Shown here one piece after another: positions 1 to 8,046 of a stretch of DNA of 25,613 bases (the stretch's first letter is position 1; every line of letters begins with the position of its first letter). The translations under genes and the position numbers were made by a program. The DNA is from a virus, in the IMG/VR virus record IMGVR_UViG_3300042544_003727, positions 1 through 25,613 of that record. One strand, written 5' to 3'. The notes below the pieces were generated by a model that was not told the origin of the DNA, made no database searches, and saw only the letters and a program-made list of their open reading frames with translations.

Positions 1-276
1 TTCAGAATCCATATCTAAATCCATTTCGATTTCATCATTATCAACATCCATGTCTAACTCCTCATCATCTGATTCGTCATCCATTTCAGTATCTACTTCT
101 GAGTCCATTTCAATCTCGTCTTCTTCCTCTTGTTCAGATAGAGATTCCTTTACTAATTGTCCGATTTCTTCTTTCATTGTAGAACGAAGTATTCCTTTTG
201 CATTTTCGGCGATAGCTTCTTCAACGTTTTTCATTTGAATAAGTGCCTCTTCAACAATTGATTTATTTTTTTGCAT
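1..276 (-). CDS. Acidic prohead scaffold-like protein (partial)
   Basis: The frame is open from an ATG at 274-276 to the window edge (92 codons seen), so the C-terminal part is missing. Residues 1 to about 48 look helical and mixed in charge. From about residue 49 the chain becomes almost entirely Glu, Asp, Met and Ser. Position is the main clue: in T4-type phages the gene after the prohead protease (gp21) encodes the acidic internal scaffold gp22, and this gene lies two small genes after the protease. A scaffolding role is therefore inferred from order and composition; no motif proves it. A TATTTATT-like sequence lies about 25-30 bases upstream. It could instead be another acidic structural protein. 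Confidence 0.55.
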   Translation of the reverse strand, partial: MQKNKSIVEEALIQMKNVEEAIAENAKGILRSTMKEEIGQLVKESLSEQEEEDEIEMDSEVDTEMDDESDDEELDMDVDNDEIEMDLDMDSE

Positions 277-326
277 AATAAATTGTTATTATTTTAACTA
301 ATAAATAGTGCCCAAATCAAAAAAAT

Positions 327-638
327 TTAGGCTGAGTATAATGTAAAGTTATTTTTTCCCATAGTTGTTACTGTCGCGGTTGGGAAATTTGTAGAAACCC
401 ACGACAACACGTTAGCAGCTGTTGTATCAAAGACTAATATTCTTGATACCGTAGAACTTTCATTAATCGATACAACAAACCCACTCCCACTAGCATCATT
501 AACATAAATTGGTGTAGAAGTCCATGGAGTAACGTTATATTGTGTAAGGGATAAAGCCGTTGCAGCTGCGACTCCATCTTCAATTGTAGAGTCTTGTAAT
601 ATTTTATTACCGTCAGGGTAAGATAAGATAATATTCAT
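327..638 (-). CDS. Small protein of unknown function in head module
   Basis: This encodes 103 residues, rich in Thr, Ser, Val and Ala with little charge, which suggests a compact beta-rich fold. I do not recognise a family and see no signal peptide or membrane segment. The ATG is preceded, after a 13-base gap, by an exact TATTTATA element at 652-659. An intrinsic terminator closes the upstream gene pair, so this gene probably starts its own transcript. Its place between the prohead protease and the acidic scaffold-like gene makes a small structural role (capsid decoration or minor head protein) plausible, but that is inference from position only. Confidence 0.6.
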   Translation of the reverse strand: MNIILSYPDGNKILQDSTIEDGVAAATALSLTQYNVTPWTSTPIYVNDASGSGFVVSINESSTVSRILVFDTTAANVLSWVSTNFPTATVTTMGKNNFTLYSA

Positions 639-651
639 TGTACTTTTTGTT

Positions 652-659
652 TATAAATA
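652..659 (-). promoter_or_regulatory. TATTTATA element upstream of the 103-residue protein
   Basis: Exact TATTTATA on the gene strand, 13 bases before the ATG and just downstream of the intrinsic terminator at 671-694. The octamer is the reverse complement of the T4 late-promoter box TATAAATA. A promoter role is inferred from its repeated placement in this window. Confidence 0.45.
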
Positions 660-670
660 TCATCTAAATA

Positions 671-694
671 AAAAAAGTGGTCAAAGACCACTTT
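671..694 (-). terminator. Intrinsic terminator after the DUF4494-like gene
   Basis: The arms AAAGTGGTC (674-682) and GACCACTTT (686-694) pair perfectly over 9 bp around a 3-base loop. On the minus strand the hairpin is followed by a run of T. It overlaps the stop codon of the 69-residue gene and should end the transcript carrying the prohead protease and that gene. Confidence 0.85.
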
Positions 695-902
695 ATTCAA
701 TTACTTCATCAATCTTACTTTCAGATACGGAGGTGATTCTCCAATCATGTGAGAAACCTTCGTATTTTTTGGTAACCTTTGCTTCAACGTCGGTTACTGA
801 ATACCCTTTAACAAGTTTTTCCTCTCTGATTTTTTTGATTTTACCAGAGTTTTCATCAGGTAAATCGTAAGTAATTTTTGCTACAAAAAATTTTTCGTCC
901 AT
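693..902 (-). CDS. Small DUF4494-like protein
   Basis: This encodes 69 residues: a beta-strand start (FFVAKITYDL), a charged central stretch, then SVTDVEAKVTKKY and an ITSVSESKIDEVI ending. The spacing and the pattern K(V/I)xY...VTDAEAxV...F.I..I..A resemble DUF4494, a small protein family of unknown role common in Bacteroidota and their phages; I recall the pattern but could not search for it. The gene begins 9 bases after the prohead protease stop, so the two are probably co-transcribed, and its stop lies inside an intrinsic terminator. No catalytic motif is visible. Confidence 0.6.
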   Translation of the reverse strand: MDEKFFVAKITYDLPDENSGKIKKIREEKLVKGYSVTDVEAKVTKKYEGFSHDWRITSVSESKIDEVIE

Positions 903-911
903 AGTTTGAAT

Positions 912-1625
912 TTATCTACCTAAATAATCGGTCAATTTTTTCATTAAATCAAGCGACTTATTCGAGCTAGGTTCTATTTCTATTCTTTTTTCTTCTTCAA
1001 GATTTTCCTCGTATTTCATTCTATCATCCGCATTTGGGAAAAGATAAGCACCTGGTGTTGATGGAGATGATACTAAATCGAAACAAATTAGTTCGAAGTC
1101 ATCTTGAACCTCGTTTCTTTCCCCAACCTTTTTTAATGATCCCACACCTCTTGATGATACTCCCATAGTAACACCTTGTCTCATCAAGTTCGCAGCAATG
1201 TCCCCTTTAGTTGACACAATACCGCTTTCGTGGAAACCTGGTGATGTCAATAATTTCAATTTACCCATCAAAACATTCCCTTCCCACCATATATCAGTGA
1301 TTAAATGGGAGACACGATCCAAATCAATTAATGATGATTCAGGATGGTTCAACTCAGAAGTTGATAGTCCTTTTTCAATTATTTTTTTGTATCTGTCCGC
1401 TTCTCTTTTCAGAATTTGTTCAGGGTAAAATCTACCGTTTCTATTTGGAGTGTTATACTTCTGTAATACAGCGTAAAATTCAAATGGTTTCTTATGATCC
1501 ATTGAATTATTTTCCTTAAGGAAAGCTTCATTTAACTTATCATGAGGAGAAAGATACCCCGCATCGTCTTCAATTAAAATTCCCTTACCTATTTCGTGGG
1601 GACCAAGTATTCTCAATTGTTTCAT
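912..1625 (-). CDS. Prohead core protease (T4 gp21-like)
   Basis: This 237-residue protein matches the gp21/U9 (S77) prohead protease family, which cleaves scaffold and capsid proteins inside the immature head. Visible family features are the N-terminal strand with KYNTPNRNGRFYP (about 56-68), the catalytic-His segment ELNHPE (His94), the catalytic-Ser segment GVSSRGVGS (Ser157/158), and the later DLVSSPSTPGAY block. Length is close to T4 gp21. The C-terminal tail after about residue 200 is charged and helical, perhaps a self-cleavable scaffold-targeting segment (inference). The ATG is 12 bases after an exact TATTTATA. It is followed by the DUF4494-like gene and then a strong terminator, giving a two-gene unit. 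Confidence 0.92.
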   Translation of the reverse strand: MKQLRILGPHEIGKGILIEDDAGYLSPHDKLNEAFLKENNSMDHKKPFEFYAVLQKYNTPNRNGRFYPEQILKREADRYKKIIEKGLSTSELNHPESSLIDLDRVSHLITDIWWEGNVLMGKLKLLTSPGFHESGIVSTKGDIAANLMRQGVTMGVSSRGVGSLKKVGERNEVQDDFELICFDLVSSPSTPGAYLFPNADDRMKYEENLEEEKRIEIEPSSNKSLDLMKKLTDYLGR

Positions 1626-1637
1626 TAAAGATTTTAC

Positions 1638-1645
1638 TATAAATA
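1638..1645 (-). promoter_or_regulatory. TATTTATA element upstream of the prohead protease
   Basis: Exact TATTTATA on the gene strand, 12 bases before the protease ATG, in the gap after the 147-residue gene. Candidate phage promoter -10-like box; inferred from recurrence. Confidence 0.45.
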
Positions 1646-1657
1646 TACTTTGAGATA

Positions 1658-2101
1658 CTATTTTACTAAATTACCATTTTTGGTTAATGTAAAATCAAAG
1701 AATTTATTGTTTTGAAAATTTTCGTAATTTATTTTATAGACTAATTTTTTAATTGAATCTCGAACTTTTGTTGATTTGAAATCTAACTCTGATAATGTGT
1801 AAAGGTTAATTTCGAGATTGAGGAATGATTTTTTTCCGAATACGATTCCACTTGTTCTGAGATCCAAATCGACAATTGTTTTTTCTTCATATAAGTCTCT
1901 ATCAATTTGATTGTAAACTGTATGTTTTATTTCTCTACTTAAATTACATACGATACGATTCCAATTGTCTGATATAATTTTTGGGTTAACCCAAGATTGT
2001 ATGTTTATGTAAATTGATTTTAAATTTTTTGAATCCACCGTTCCATAATTTACTTTTAACGATTCAAAATTATTAATTTTAGAAGTTTTTCCTTTTTTCA
2101 T
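1658..2101 (-). CDS. Protein of unknown function between portal and protease
   Basis: This encodes 147 residues: a Lys-rich N-terminus, then mixed alpha/beta sequence with several Asn- and Ile-rich strands (for example VDLDLRTSGIVFG and FLNLEINLYTL). I do not recognise a family. No signal peptide, membrane helix or catalytic motif is visible. It lies between the plus-strand bS21 gene and the prohead protease. The position corresponds roughly to the small core genes (67/68) between portal and protease in T4, but there is no sequence evidence for homology. Its leader is very AT-rich and contains a TATTTTTATA stretch about 35-45 bases upstream. Confidence 0.6.
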   Translation of the reverse strand: MKKGKTSKINNFESLKVNYGTVDSKNLKSIYINIQSWVNPKIISDNWNRIVCNLSREIKHTVYNQIDRDLYEEKTIVDLDLRTSGIVFGKKSFLNLEINLYTLSELDFKSTKVRDSIKKLVYKINYENFQNNKFFDFTLTKNGNLVK

Positions 2102-2199
2102 TCTTTTTCATGTACAAAATGTTTATTTATTTTTATAAAAATAGAAAAAAAATTCTCATTAGTCAAAAAAAATAGGAACAAGAAAATATATGTAATATT

Positions 2200-2391
2200 A
2201 TGATTATAATCGAAATAGGTAGAAATGATAACATTGAGAAGGCATTAAAGACTTTAAAGTCCAAAGTTATCAAAACAAAGCAACAAAAAATTCTTTTCGA
2301 GAGAAAAGAATTTGTTAAACCTTCTGTTCAAAAAAGAACACAAAAATTAAAGGCAATATATTCTCAAAGACTAAAGCAAGGATTAAATTGA
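2200..2391 (+). CDS. rpsU: Ribosomal protein bS21 (phage-encoded)
   Basis: This encodes 63 residues with the full bS21 pattern: beta start (MIIIEI), NIEKALKTLKSKVIKT, then EFVKPSVQKRTQKLKAIYSQRL. The block KPSVxKRxxKxKAxY is typical of Bacteroidota bS21. bS21 binds the 30S platform near the 3' end of 16S rRNA and influences translation initiation; several large phages carry it. It is the only plus-strand gene in the structural block, and its last 9 bases overlap the end of the converging 235-residue gene. No strong Shine-Dalgarno sequence sits at normal spacing; an AGGA lies about 25 bases upstream. Tyr54 falls in the conserved C-terminal part. The call is firm; its effect on host ribosomes is inference. 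Confidence 0.92.
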   Translation: MIIIEIGRNDNIEKALKTLKSKVIKTKQQKILFERKEFVKPSVQKRTQKLKAIYSQRLKQGLN

Positions 2392-3090
2392 TTTTTCAAG
2401 TGAACTTAATCTAATAAAGTTCATTTGATTAAATTCTTCGATTCTAAGTCGATCAATTGTTTCAGAGATTTTAGTTTTAATCTCGAATTCGTTTTCTGCC
2501 TCTAATATATTTTCTAATTTTTTTATAGCACTTTCTTTAATTGTAGAGAATTCTTCTTCTAATTGTGTTTGGTTTCCTTTCACAATCTTTAAAAAATCTT
2601 TTTTAGCAGACTCGTCCATTGTCTCGATATAATTTTCTAAAGTTTGGTTTGCAACATTAACCATAGACTTAATCGGTATATTAATAGACTCTTGTATTTT
2701 TTTGGGTTCTCTCATCAAATTCTCGATGATATTTTTTTTAGCCTGAACTCTTTCTGAAATATTTAAATTTTTAGAATAAACAATTGTATCTAAATTTTCA
2801 TATTTGTTCGGAACACTTTTCGAAGTGAACCTTGGTAACTTGGATGTACTGATAATGTTTTGAATAAGAGAGATTCCCTCCTCCAAATATTCTTTGGCGT
2901 CTAACTCACTCAATCCTTTTTCGGAAGTAAGATCATCATAAAGAGCATAAAGTCTTGAAATTGATTTATTTGTCAATACGTTTTGATGAAATTCATTCAT
3001 CACTTTCTTGAAGCCTTTGGGATCTTTGTACGACTCAATTAAGCTCTCTTCTATTATGGATTTTACTTCTCCGAATGTCATGGACTGCAT
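2383..3090 (-). CDS. Helical protein after portal, possible prohead core component
   Basis: This encodes 235 residues, almost entirely predicted helix with many Glu, Lys, Ile and Asn and little Gly or Pro. It begins MQSMTFGEVKSIIEE, and stretches such as QTQLEEEFSTIKESAIKKLENILEAENEFE suggest coiled coil. No enzymatic motif or membrane segment is visible. It follows the portal gene directly, with 15 bases between stop and start, and has its own exact TATTTATA element 7 bases before the ATG. A second in-frame Met at residue 4 would give a 16-base gap, closer to that of other genes. A prohead core or scaffold role (as for T4 gp67/68) is suggested by position and helical character only. Confidence 0.6.
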   Translation of the reverse strand: MQSMTFGEVKSIIEESLIESYKDPKGFKKVMNEFHQNVLTNKSISRLYALYDDLTSEKGLSELDAKEYLEEGISLIQNIISTSKLPRFTSKSVPNKYENLDTIVYSKNLNISERVQAKKNIIENLMREPKKIQESINIPIKSMVNVANQTLENYIETMDESAKKDFLKIVKGNQTQLEEEFSTIKESAIKKLENILEAENEFEIKTKISETIDRLRIEEFNQMNFIRLSSLEKSI

Positions 3091-3097
3091 TTTTGTT

Positions 3098-3105
3098 TAT
3101 AAATA
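3098..3105 (-). promoter_or_regulatory. TATTTATA element between portal and helical protein
   Basis: Exact TATTTATA on the gene strand, filling half of the 15-base gap between the portal stop and the next ATG. Its conservation in so small a gap suggests it is functional. Confidence 0.45.
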
Positions 3106-4944
3106 TTATGAGTTTAATAAGTTGTCTAACTCTTTTTCAATTTCTCCCAAAAATTGTTGTCCTTGACTTAAATCTAAAACCATTTTACCTCTAATCATAT
3201 CGTTCTCAACAAGAATATTCATGTTATCAAATCTTGATTCAGGTACTGTTGGTTCACCACCTGCTGGTGCCTCTTCTCCTCCTGTAGGTGCCTCAGGTGC
3301 TGCTTCAGGTTCTGTCGGTAATGAACCTAACGCTCCACCACCACCTCCTGGTTCTGGTATTTCAGTTTCGCTTGAAGCTGTTGATGTGGATCCTGTTGTA
3401 GATCCATATAATTTATCGATGTTATCGAATATTCCTGTTTTTTGAATAACTGCAGGTGTATTTTTAAGTTCTTCACCAACAGCCTTTTCGATTCTTTGTT
3501 GTTGTAAATCAAGTTTGATTTCTTCATCTGAGAATCCAAGAATGTGTTTCTTAGCCCATGTAGATGAAACAGGTTGAATTCCGTTTCCTGGATCCGAAAC
3601 TGCATCTTTGTATAACAATATCTTTTCCTTCCAAACATCAATCTTAAGAAGATCTGCTTGTGTTGAAGGATTTGTAAGTCCTAATGTAAAGTTTCCAATT
3701 TCTTCTTCAAAACCATTTAAGAAAAGGTGTATGATTGCAATTTTATTAAGTTCTTGCAACATACTCTTTTGAATTCTATTAATAGTTCTTGCGAAACGAA
3801 TATCTTGAAGTGATAAATTCTTTCCGTCTCCAACAACATCTTCAAAACCTAAAAACGCTTTAGGTACACGAAGTGCAGTTAAAAGTTTTTTCTGAATATA
3901 TTCAATGTCAGCAATCTCCGCTAAGTTCTGTGCACCTGGTAATGTATCGATTGGAGATGGTGCTGCAGGGTCTCTAACAGGAACGAAATAATCTTGGTCA
4001 ACTGCCATCTGATTAAATCTCATGTCAACGTTACCTGTCTTTTGATCCACAACTTGATCTCTTTTGAATTTGTTGGCAACACGTTGTACGTATGCTTCAA
4101 CATCTTCATCATTCATATTACCAACAAAAACTTTGAATATTCTTCTTTCAGGTGCTCTCGATGTACGATAAATCAACATCGCATCTTCTGATAGTAAAAG
4201 TTGTTTCCAAATTCTTCTTGCCTTTTCTAACATAGAAGTACCATACGGAAGTTTTCTATCATCACCTAACAATCTAAAGTGAGCAATTTCCCATGATTGG
4301 AATTCCATGTTCTTGTTCTTCCACTTGAAATGTAATGCTCTTTGGGCGGTAGGATCCTCTATTGATTGAGCTCTTTTTTCATGCATACCTGCCTCAACTC
4401 TTTCAACTTCAATATTTGGTAGTTGTTGAACACCAACAACTCCCTTTTCAGGGTCCAATTTCAAATACACAAAATTATCACCATACTTACAAGTATTTCT
4501 TGTCCACATAGGTAAGTTTGTGTTGATATCAAGTTTGTCGTTAAATAAATCTGCTAGTACTCCCTTAATTCTCTTAGATTCAGAATAGATTTGTAAAATA
4601 AATCCGTCTTCATTCGTTGTTGTAGATTCCTCAGCATAAATGTCCAAAGCTGCAGAAATTTCAGGAGTATACTCCATTGATTCATAATCATATACTGAAG
4701 CCAATCTTGTTGGCTCATAATATACTGCTTGTGAATATAGGTTATTCTCAACTTTTGCCCACTGATTGGACAGATAAAATGTTTGTTGAGCCTGTAATTT
4801 TTCACGCTCATATTCCCCTTTGTCCTGTGTTCTTAATAACTCTTTCTTATCAAAATGAAATGTTGGATAATCTTGATTCAAAAGAGCATTAGGACCAAAA
4901 GCTTGGGATAATCTCTGCCAGACCGTTAGGTTCTTTTCACTCAT
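3106..4944 (-). CDS. Portal vertex protein (T4 gp20-like)
   Basis: This encodes 612 residues. The portal is a dodecameric ring at one head vertex through which DNA is packaged and to which the tail attaches. Recognisable features are an N-terminal YDYESMEYTPEISAALDIYAEE block (about 83-105), typical of gp20-like portals, then a TRNTCKYGDNFVYLKL clip/wing region and a RAPERRIFKVFVGNM segment. The helix around DVVGDGKNLSLQDIRFARTI follows. Length fits the gp20 family. The extra feature is a low-complexity tail from about residue 520, rich in Gly, Pro, Glu and Ala, ahead of a helical C-terminus. It lies directly downstream of terminase, as expected. The leader holds an exact TATTTATA at 4973-4980, 28 bases upstream. 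Confidence 0.93.
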   Translation of the reverse strand: MSEKNLTVWQRLSQAFGPNALLNQDYPTFHFDKKELLRTQDKGEYEREKLQAQQTFYLSNQWAKVENNLYSQAVYYEPTRLASVYDYESMEYTPEISAALDIYAEESTTTNEDGFILQIYSESKRIKGVLADLFNDKLDINTNLPMWTRNTCKYGDNFVYLKLDPEKGVVGVQQLPNIEVERVEAGMHEKRAQSIEDPTAQRALHFKWKNKNMEFQSWEIAHFRLLGDDRKLPYGTSMLEKARRIWKQLLLSEDAMLIYRTSRAPERRIFKVFVGNMNDEDVEAYVQRVANKFKRDQVVDQKTGNVDMRFNQMAVDQDYFVPVRDPAAPSPIDTLPGAQNLAEIADIEYIQKKLLTALRVPKAFLGFEDVVGDGKNLSLQDIRFARTINRIQKSMLQELNKIAIIHLFLNGFEEEIGNFTLGLTNPSTQADLLKIDVWKEKILLYKDAVSDPGNGIQPVSSTWAKKHILGFSDEEIKLDLQQQRIEKAVGEELKNTPAVIQKTGIFDNIDKLYGSTTGSTSTASSETEIPEPGGGGGALGSLPTEPEAAPEAPTGGEEAPAGGEPTVPESRFDNMNILVENDMIRGKMVLDLSQGQQFLGEIEKELDNLLNS

Positions 4945-4972
4945 GATACAATTTTACTTATTACGTAGATAA

Positions 4973-4980
4973 TATAAATA
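4973..4980 (-). promoter_or_regulatory. TATTTATA element upstream of portal
   Basis: Exact TATTTATA on the gene strand, 28 bases before the portal ATG. It immediately follows the 7-bp inverted repeat at the terminase stop codon. Confidence 0.45.
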
Positions 4981-5000
4981 GTTATTTGGGCCTAAATAAC
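4981..5000 (-). terminator. Inverted repeat at the terminase stop codon
   Basis: Arms GTTATTT and AAATAAC (7 bp, perfect) flank a 6-base loop and include the terminase stop codon. There is no T run, so it may be a weak terminator or an RNA-end signal, or simply chance in AT-rich DNA. Confidence 0.3.
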
Positions 5001-6739
5001 CAGGCGTACTTCTCATAATCACCTTTAGTAACCTCATTTGGATATCTTCCACTATCTCTTCCAGCAACTGGAATCATTGGGTTAAAAAAATCTGACCTCA
5101 TTCTATTTTCAGTTACTGTAGTTTTCCAAGAATCAATCATGACTTTTGTTTGATTAATAACTTTGGTCAAACTTTGGAAAGATGTATCTCCAACATAAAT
5201 CGCCATAGATATTGCCATAATCAAATCATCATGATGTCCTTTTTGATGATCAGGTCTTCCATGAACGTATATGAATTTACCCATCTCATTCAATAATCTC
5301 GATGATCTGATTTTGAAGTCGTGTCTTAACGCTTCTTCAAATGCTGCAATAATTTGTACACGTTTGTTGTTAAAGTTAATTCCAGGTATTTTTTCGTCTC
5401 TCTTAGGGTCCCACTTATATTTGTTTTTGTCCGTAACACCCTCAATGTATAGATTTCTATATCCTAACTCTTGTAATTTTCTTGCAGTTGCAACTCCCAT
5501 ACCACCTGTCAAATCCGTAACCGCAAATGCGTTATACATGTTGCCCCACTTATAGGCTATCTCTGCCAATGTGTCTGGTGGTAGTTTTCCGACGTATTCA
5601 AACACTTGCTCTCTATCGTCGAAGTCTATTATCACAATACAGGAAAAGTCCTCAGAATCACCTCTAGATACGTCAATACCCATAATGTATTTGTGTGACA
5701 TAACAGGTTCTTTCCATATCCATAAACTACCCCCCATCATCTTACCATCAGGTTCTCTGATATCGTTCTCTTTAATCCTCATTAGTTGGTTGGCGTCGAA
5801 TACGTTATCACCTGAACCCAAGAAGTTACATTCTAATTCCTGTGCAACTTTTCTCTTGTCATACTTAAGTTTTTTCACCATACTCTCGAACCAAGATGAG
5901 TAAGGTTTAAATCCTTTAGATAAGTAATTACTCACAAGATCATAGTCCCTTTCATAGGCATCTTCTACAGATAAATCTACAATTTCTGTGTTGGGGAAAT
6001 TTTCTCTGTTCAACAAATATTCAATCAAATCTTCTGTTTTGATCATTTGTAAATCCCTATTATATCTTGGATCTTTGTACCAAAACATTTCAGTGATTTT
6101 GAATGTATTCATTTGTTTTAGAGCTTGGTCGTAAATCTCATAATAGATTGGATCATATCCATTAGGCGTAGAAATTACAATAACCTTACCACCCGTAGAT
6201 AGTGAGGCCATACAGGCAGCCCAAAAGTCATCATCTGCCTCAATGTAAGCGGCTTCATCAAAAATTAATATTGTTGGAGTATATCCACGTAAGGCATCCT
6301 TTGAAGTCGCAACTGCTTTGACTTCACAACCATTTGTAAGTTTGAAATGACGTGCGGCGTTTTTGTCAGGAGAAAACCCAACACCAACCCATTGTGGCCA
6401 TTGTTCGGTAAATGATCTCACTTTATTTGCAAATTCGACCGCAGTATCAAGTTTGTTTGCGATGATTAGAACCTTTTCAGGATTATTCTTTTTTGCAAAT
6501 GCCAATCTTTTTGACGCCCAAGCTGCGGTAACTGTGGAAACACCCGCCTGTCTATATTTCAGGGCAATGTTTTCATTATAGTTGTCGTAATCCTCAACCA
6601 ATGTAAGCTGGTCAGGAAATAAATCCAAAGGCACATATTTCTTAACCGTATTATCAAAGGTTTGGAGATATGTTTTCATCGCGTACGGAGTGTTTTTCAT
6701 ACACTTCGTAACTTCAATAATTAATTGTTCTCTAGTCAC
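4982..6739 (-). CDS. terL: Terminase large subunit (gp17-like)
   Basis: This encodes 585 residues, the motor that packages DNA and cuts the concatemer. The ATPase half shows the adenine-binding Gln region (FPDQLTLVEDY, about 41-51), a Walker A variant KYRQAGVST (61-69) and Walker B ILIFDEAAYIE (about 157-167). A motif-III-like VIVISTPNG follows. The nuclease half shows the three RNase-H-fold acidic segments: GIDVSRGDSED, AVTDLTGG and HHDDLIMA. The Walker A lacks the usual Lys just before Ser/Thr; such RQxGxST forms occur in many phage terminases, so this need not mean loss of function. It starts 6 bases after the upstream gene ends, so it is co-transcribed with the unknown genes before it. 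Length fits the gp17 family. Confidence 0.96.
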   Translation of the reverse strand: MTREQLIIEVTKCMKNTPYAMKTYLQTFDNTVKKYVPLDLFPDQLTLVEDYDNYNENIALKYRQAGVSTVTAAWASKRLAFAKKNNPEKVLIIANKLDTAVEFANKVRSFTEQWPQWVGVGFSPDKNAARHFKLTNGCEVKAVATSKDALRGYTPTILIFDEAAYIEADDDFWAACMASLSTGGKVIVISTPNGYDPIYYEIYDQALKQMNTFKITEMFWYKDPRYNRDLQMIKTEDLIEYLLNRENFPNTEIVDLSVEDAYERDYDLVSNYLSKGFKPYSSWFESMVKKLKYDKRKVAQELECNFLGSGDNVFDANQLMRIKENDIREPDGKMMGGSLWIWKEPVMSHKYIMGIDVSRGDSEDFSCIVIIDFDDREQVFEYVGKLPPDTLAEIAYKWGNMYNAFAVTDLTGGMGVATARKLQELGYRNLYIEGVTDKNKYKWDPKRDEKIPGINFNNKRVQIIAAFEEALRHDFKIRSSRLLNEMGKFIYVHGRPDHQKGHHDDLIMAISMAIYVGDTSFQSLTKVINQTKVMIDSWKTTVTENRMRSDFFNPMIPVAGRDSGRYPNEVTKGDYEKYAWLFRPK

Positions 6740-6745
6740 AAAGAC

Positions 6746-8044
6746 TTATTTGGGTCTTGATATACCCATACTACCGAAGAAATCATCAAGTCCGTCATCT
6801 TCATCTTCAGAATCAATACCTTCCTCTTCTTTATAGTCCTCAAATTCGTCTTTCATATTTTGAGCCTCTTTCATGATTTCTTCAAATCTTGCAGTTGCTT
6901 TCTTTACTTTAGACGCATCTTCAGAGATGGCATTTCCTACGATTTCCAAAAATTCTTGAGCTGGTATTTGGTATAACAAGATATGGAACCAATTTATTAA
7001 TCCTTTGTTTTCATCTTCAAACATTGGATCAGGTAATGCGAATCTAATTTTTTCAACAATCTCAGGCCCAATTCTTAGTTGCATAGGCTCGTTTGATAAC
7101 AAATCTACTTGGCTTTGTACCTTTTGACGCATTCCGGGTTCCTTCGGTAATCCGTGTCTTGCTTTTGATTCTTCAATACCTTTGATTATTTCATGACATA
7201 AAATTGGAAAAATCATCCCTTGTGCTTTGATTACAGTGTCGATTTCAGATTCACCTTCATCTCCACCTTCTTCTTCCTCATCGTCACCACCTGGGTCTAA
7301 TTCTACTTTTCCTGCAACACCTTGACCTGTTTGACTCATCATTTCAATCATTTGTTCTTGAGTGAAATACATGTAATCATTCACCGCCATAATTGCCAAA
7401 TAAAGTCCAAATAATTCAGGATTTATTTTGTCAAGTTCTCTCTTGATTGATGGTTTTTGGAAAATATAATGTCCTTTTTTTGCTGCTCCTTGAATTATAG
7501 CATTGATTATATTTCTCTTATGTTTCTCTAATTCTAATTCCTCTTCGTCAGTTAAATCCTCAACATCGAAAGACGGTATATCTAAAGATTGTTTTTCTTC
7601 TTGTTCCTCTTCATCTTCTTCCTCCTGATCAGGTTCATATCTGAAATTTGAAACATCAATAGGACTACCTAATTGAGCATCGATTTCAACCCATCCTTCA
7701 GGTACCTCAGTTTCATCCAAAGACGCTTTAACTGCCAAGTCCTCTAACTTCTTTTTGTTCCTAGCCTCCACTTGCATAATCATAGGGATTCTAGACATCA
7801 TTTGCATGTATAAGTTCTGAACTTGATTTCCTGTTAATGTTTGAATACCTGTTACATCTCTCAATTTTTTTGCAACCTTTTGAAATCTTGAACTCACTAA
7901 TCTTTGTACGTCTTTTTCACCCTTTTTCATTGCAGGGTTAGTTGCGTACATACCTTCAGGATCATTTAGTTTTCTTTCTAAATTAGGATCCATTCTTTCA
8001 GGTCTACCAGCATAATCTATTTGTTCTTGAACTTTCTTTGCCAT
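6746..8044 (-). CDS. Acidic structural-type protein before terminase
   Basis: This encodes 432 residues of unknown family. The layout is a charged N-terminus and a helical segment (about 45-110). An acidic run follows around 140-155, rich in Glu with Gln, then a helical middle. A second acidic Gly/Glu/Asp linker sits near 255-270, followed by a conserved-looking core (MIFPILCHEIIKGIEE, then RIGPEIVEKIRFALPDPMFED). A final acidic tail ends SRPK. No catalytic motif is seen. It lies 2 bases from the 287-residue gene upstream and 6 bases from terminase downstream, so it sits in the same transcript. The small terminase subunit often precedes terL, but this protein is too long for a standard small subunit, and I cannot assign it. 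Confidence 0.7.
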   Translation of the reverse strand: MAKKVQEQIDYAGRPERMDPNLERKLNDPEGMYATNPAMKKGEKDVQRLVSSRFQKVAKKLRDVTGIQTLTGNQVQNLYMQMMSRIPMIMQVEARNKKKLEDLAVKASLDETEVPEGWVEIDAQLGSPIDVSNFRYEPDQEEEDEEEQEEKQSLDIPSFDVEDLTDEEELELEKHKRNIINAIIQGAAKKGHYIFQKPSIKRELDKINPELFGLYLAIMAVNDYMYFTQEQMIEMMSQTGQGVAGKVELDPGGDDEEEEGGDEGESEIDTVIKAQGMIFPILCHEIIKGIEESKARHGLPKEPGMRQKVQSQVDLLSNEPMQLRIGPEIVEKIRFALPDPMFEDENKGLINWFHILLYQIPAQEFLEIVGNAISEDASKVKKATARFEEIMKEAQNMKDEFEDYKEEEGIDSEDEDDGLDDFFGSMGISRPK

Positions 8045-8046
8045 GA

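Noticed and set aside
50-238. Plus-strand Ser-rich reading frame
   Set aside because: It is the antisense of the acidic scaffold-like gene; GAA/GAT codons read backwards give Ser-rich sequence.
3221-3445. Plus-strand Pro/Gly/Ser-rich frame
   Set aside because: It is the antisense of the Gly/Pro-rich tail of the portal gene.
5271-5903. Two plus-strand frames opposite terminase
   Set aside because: They are antisense shadows of terL, whose ATPase and nuclease motifs are clear on the minus strand.
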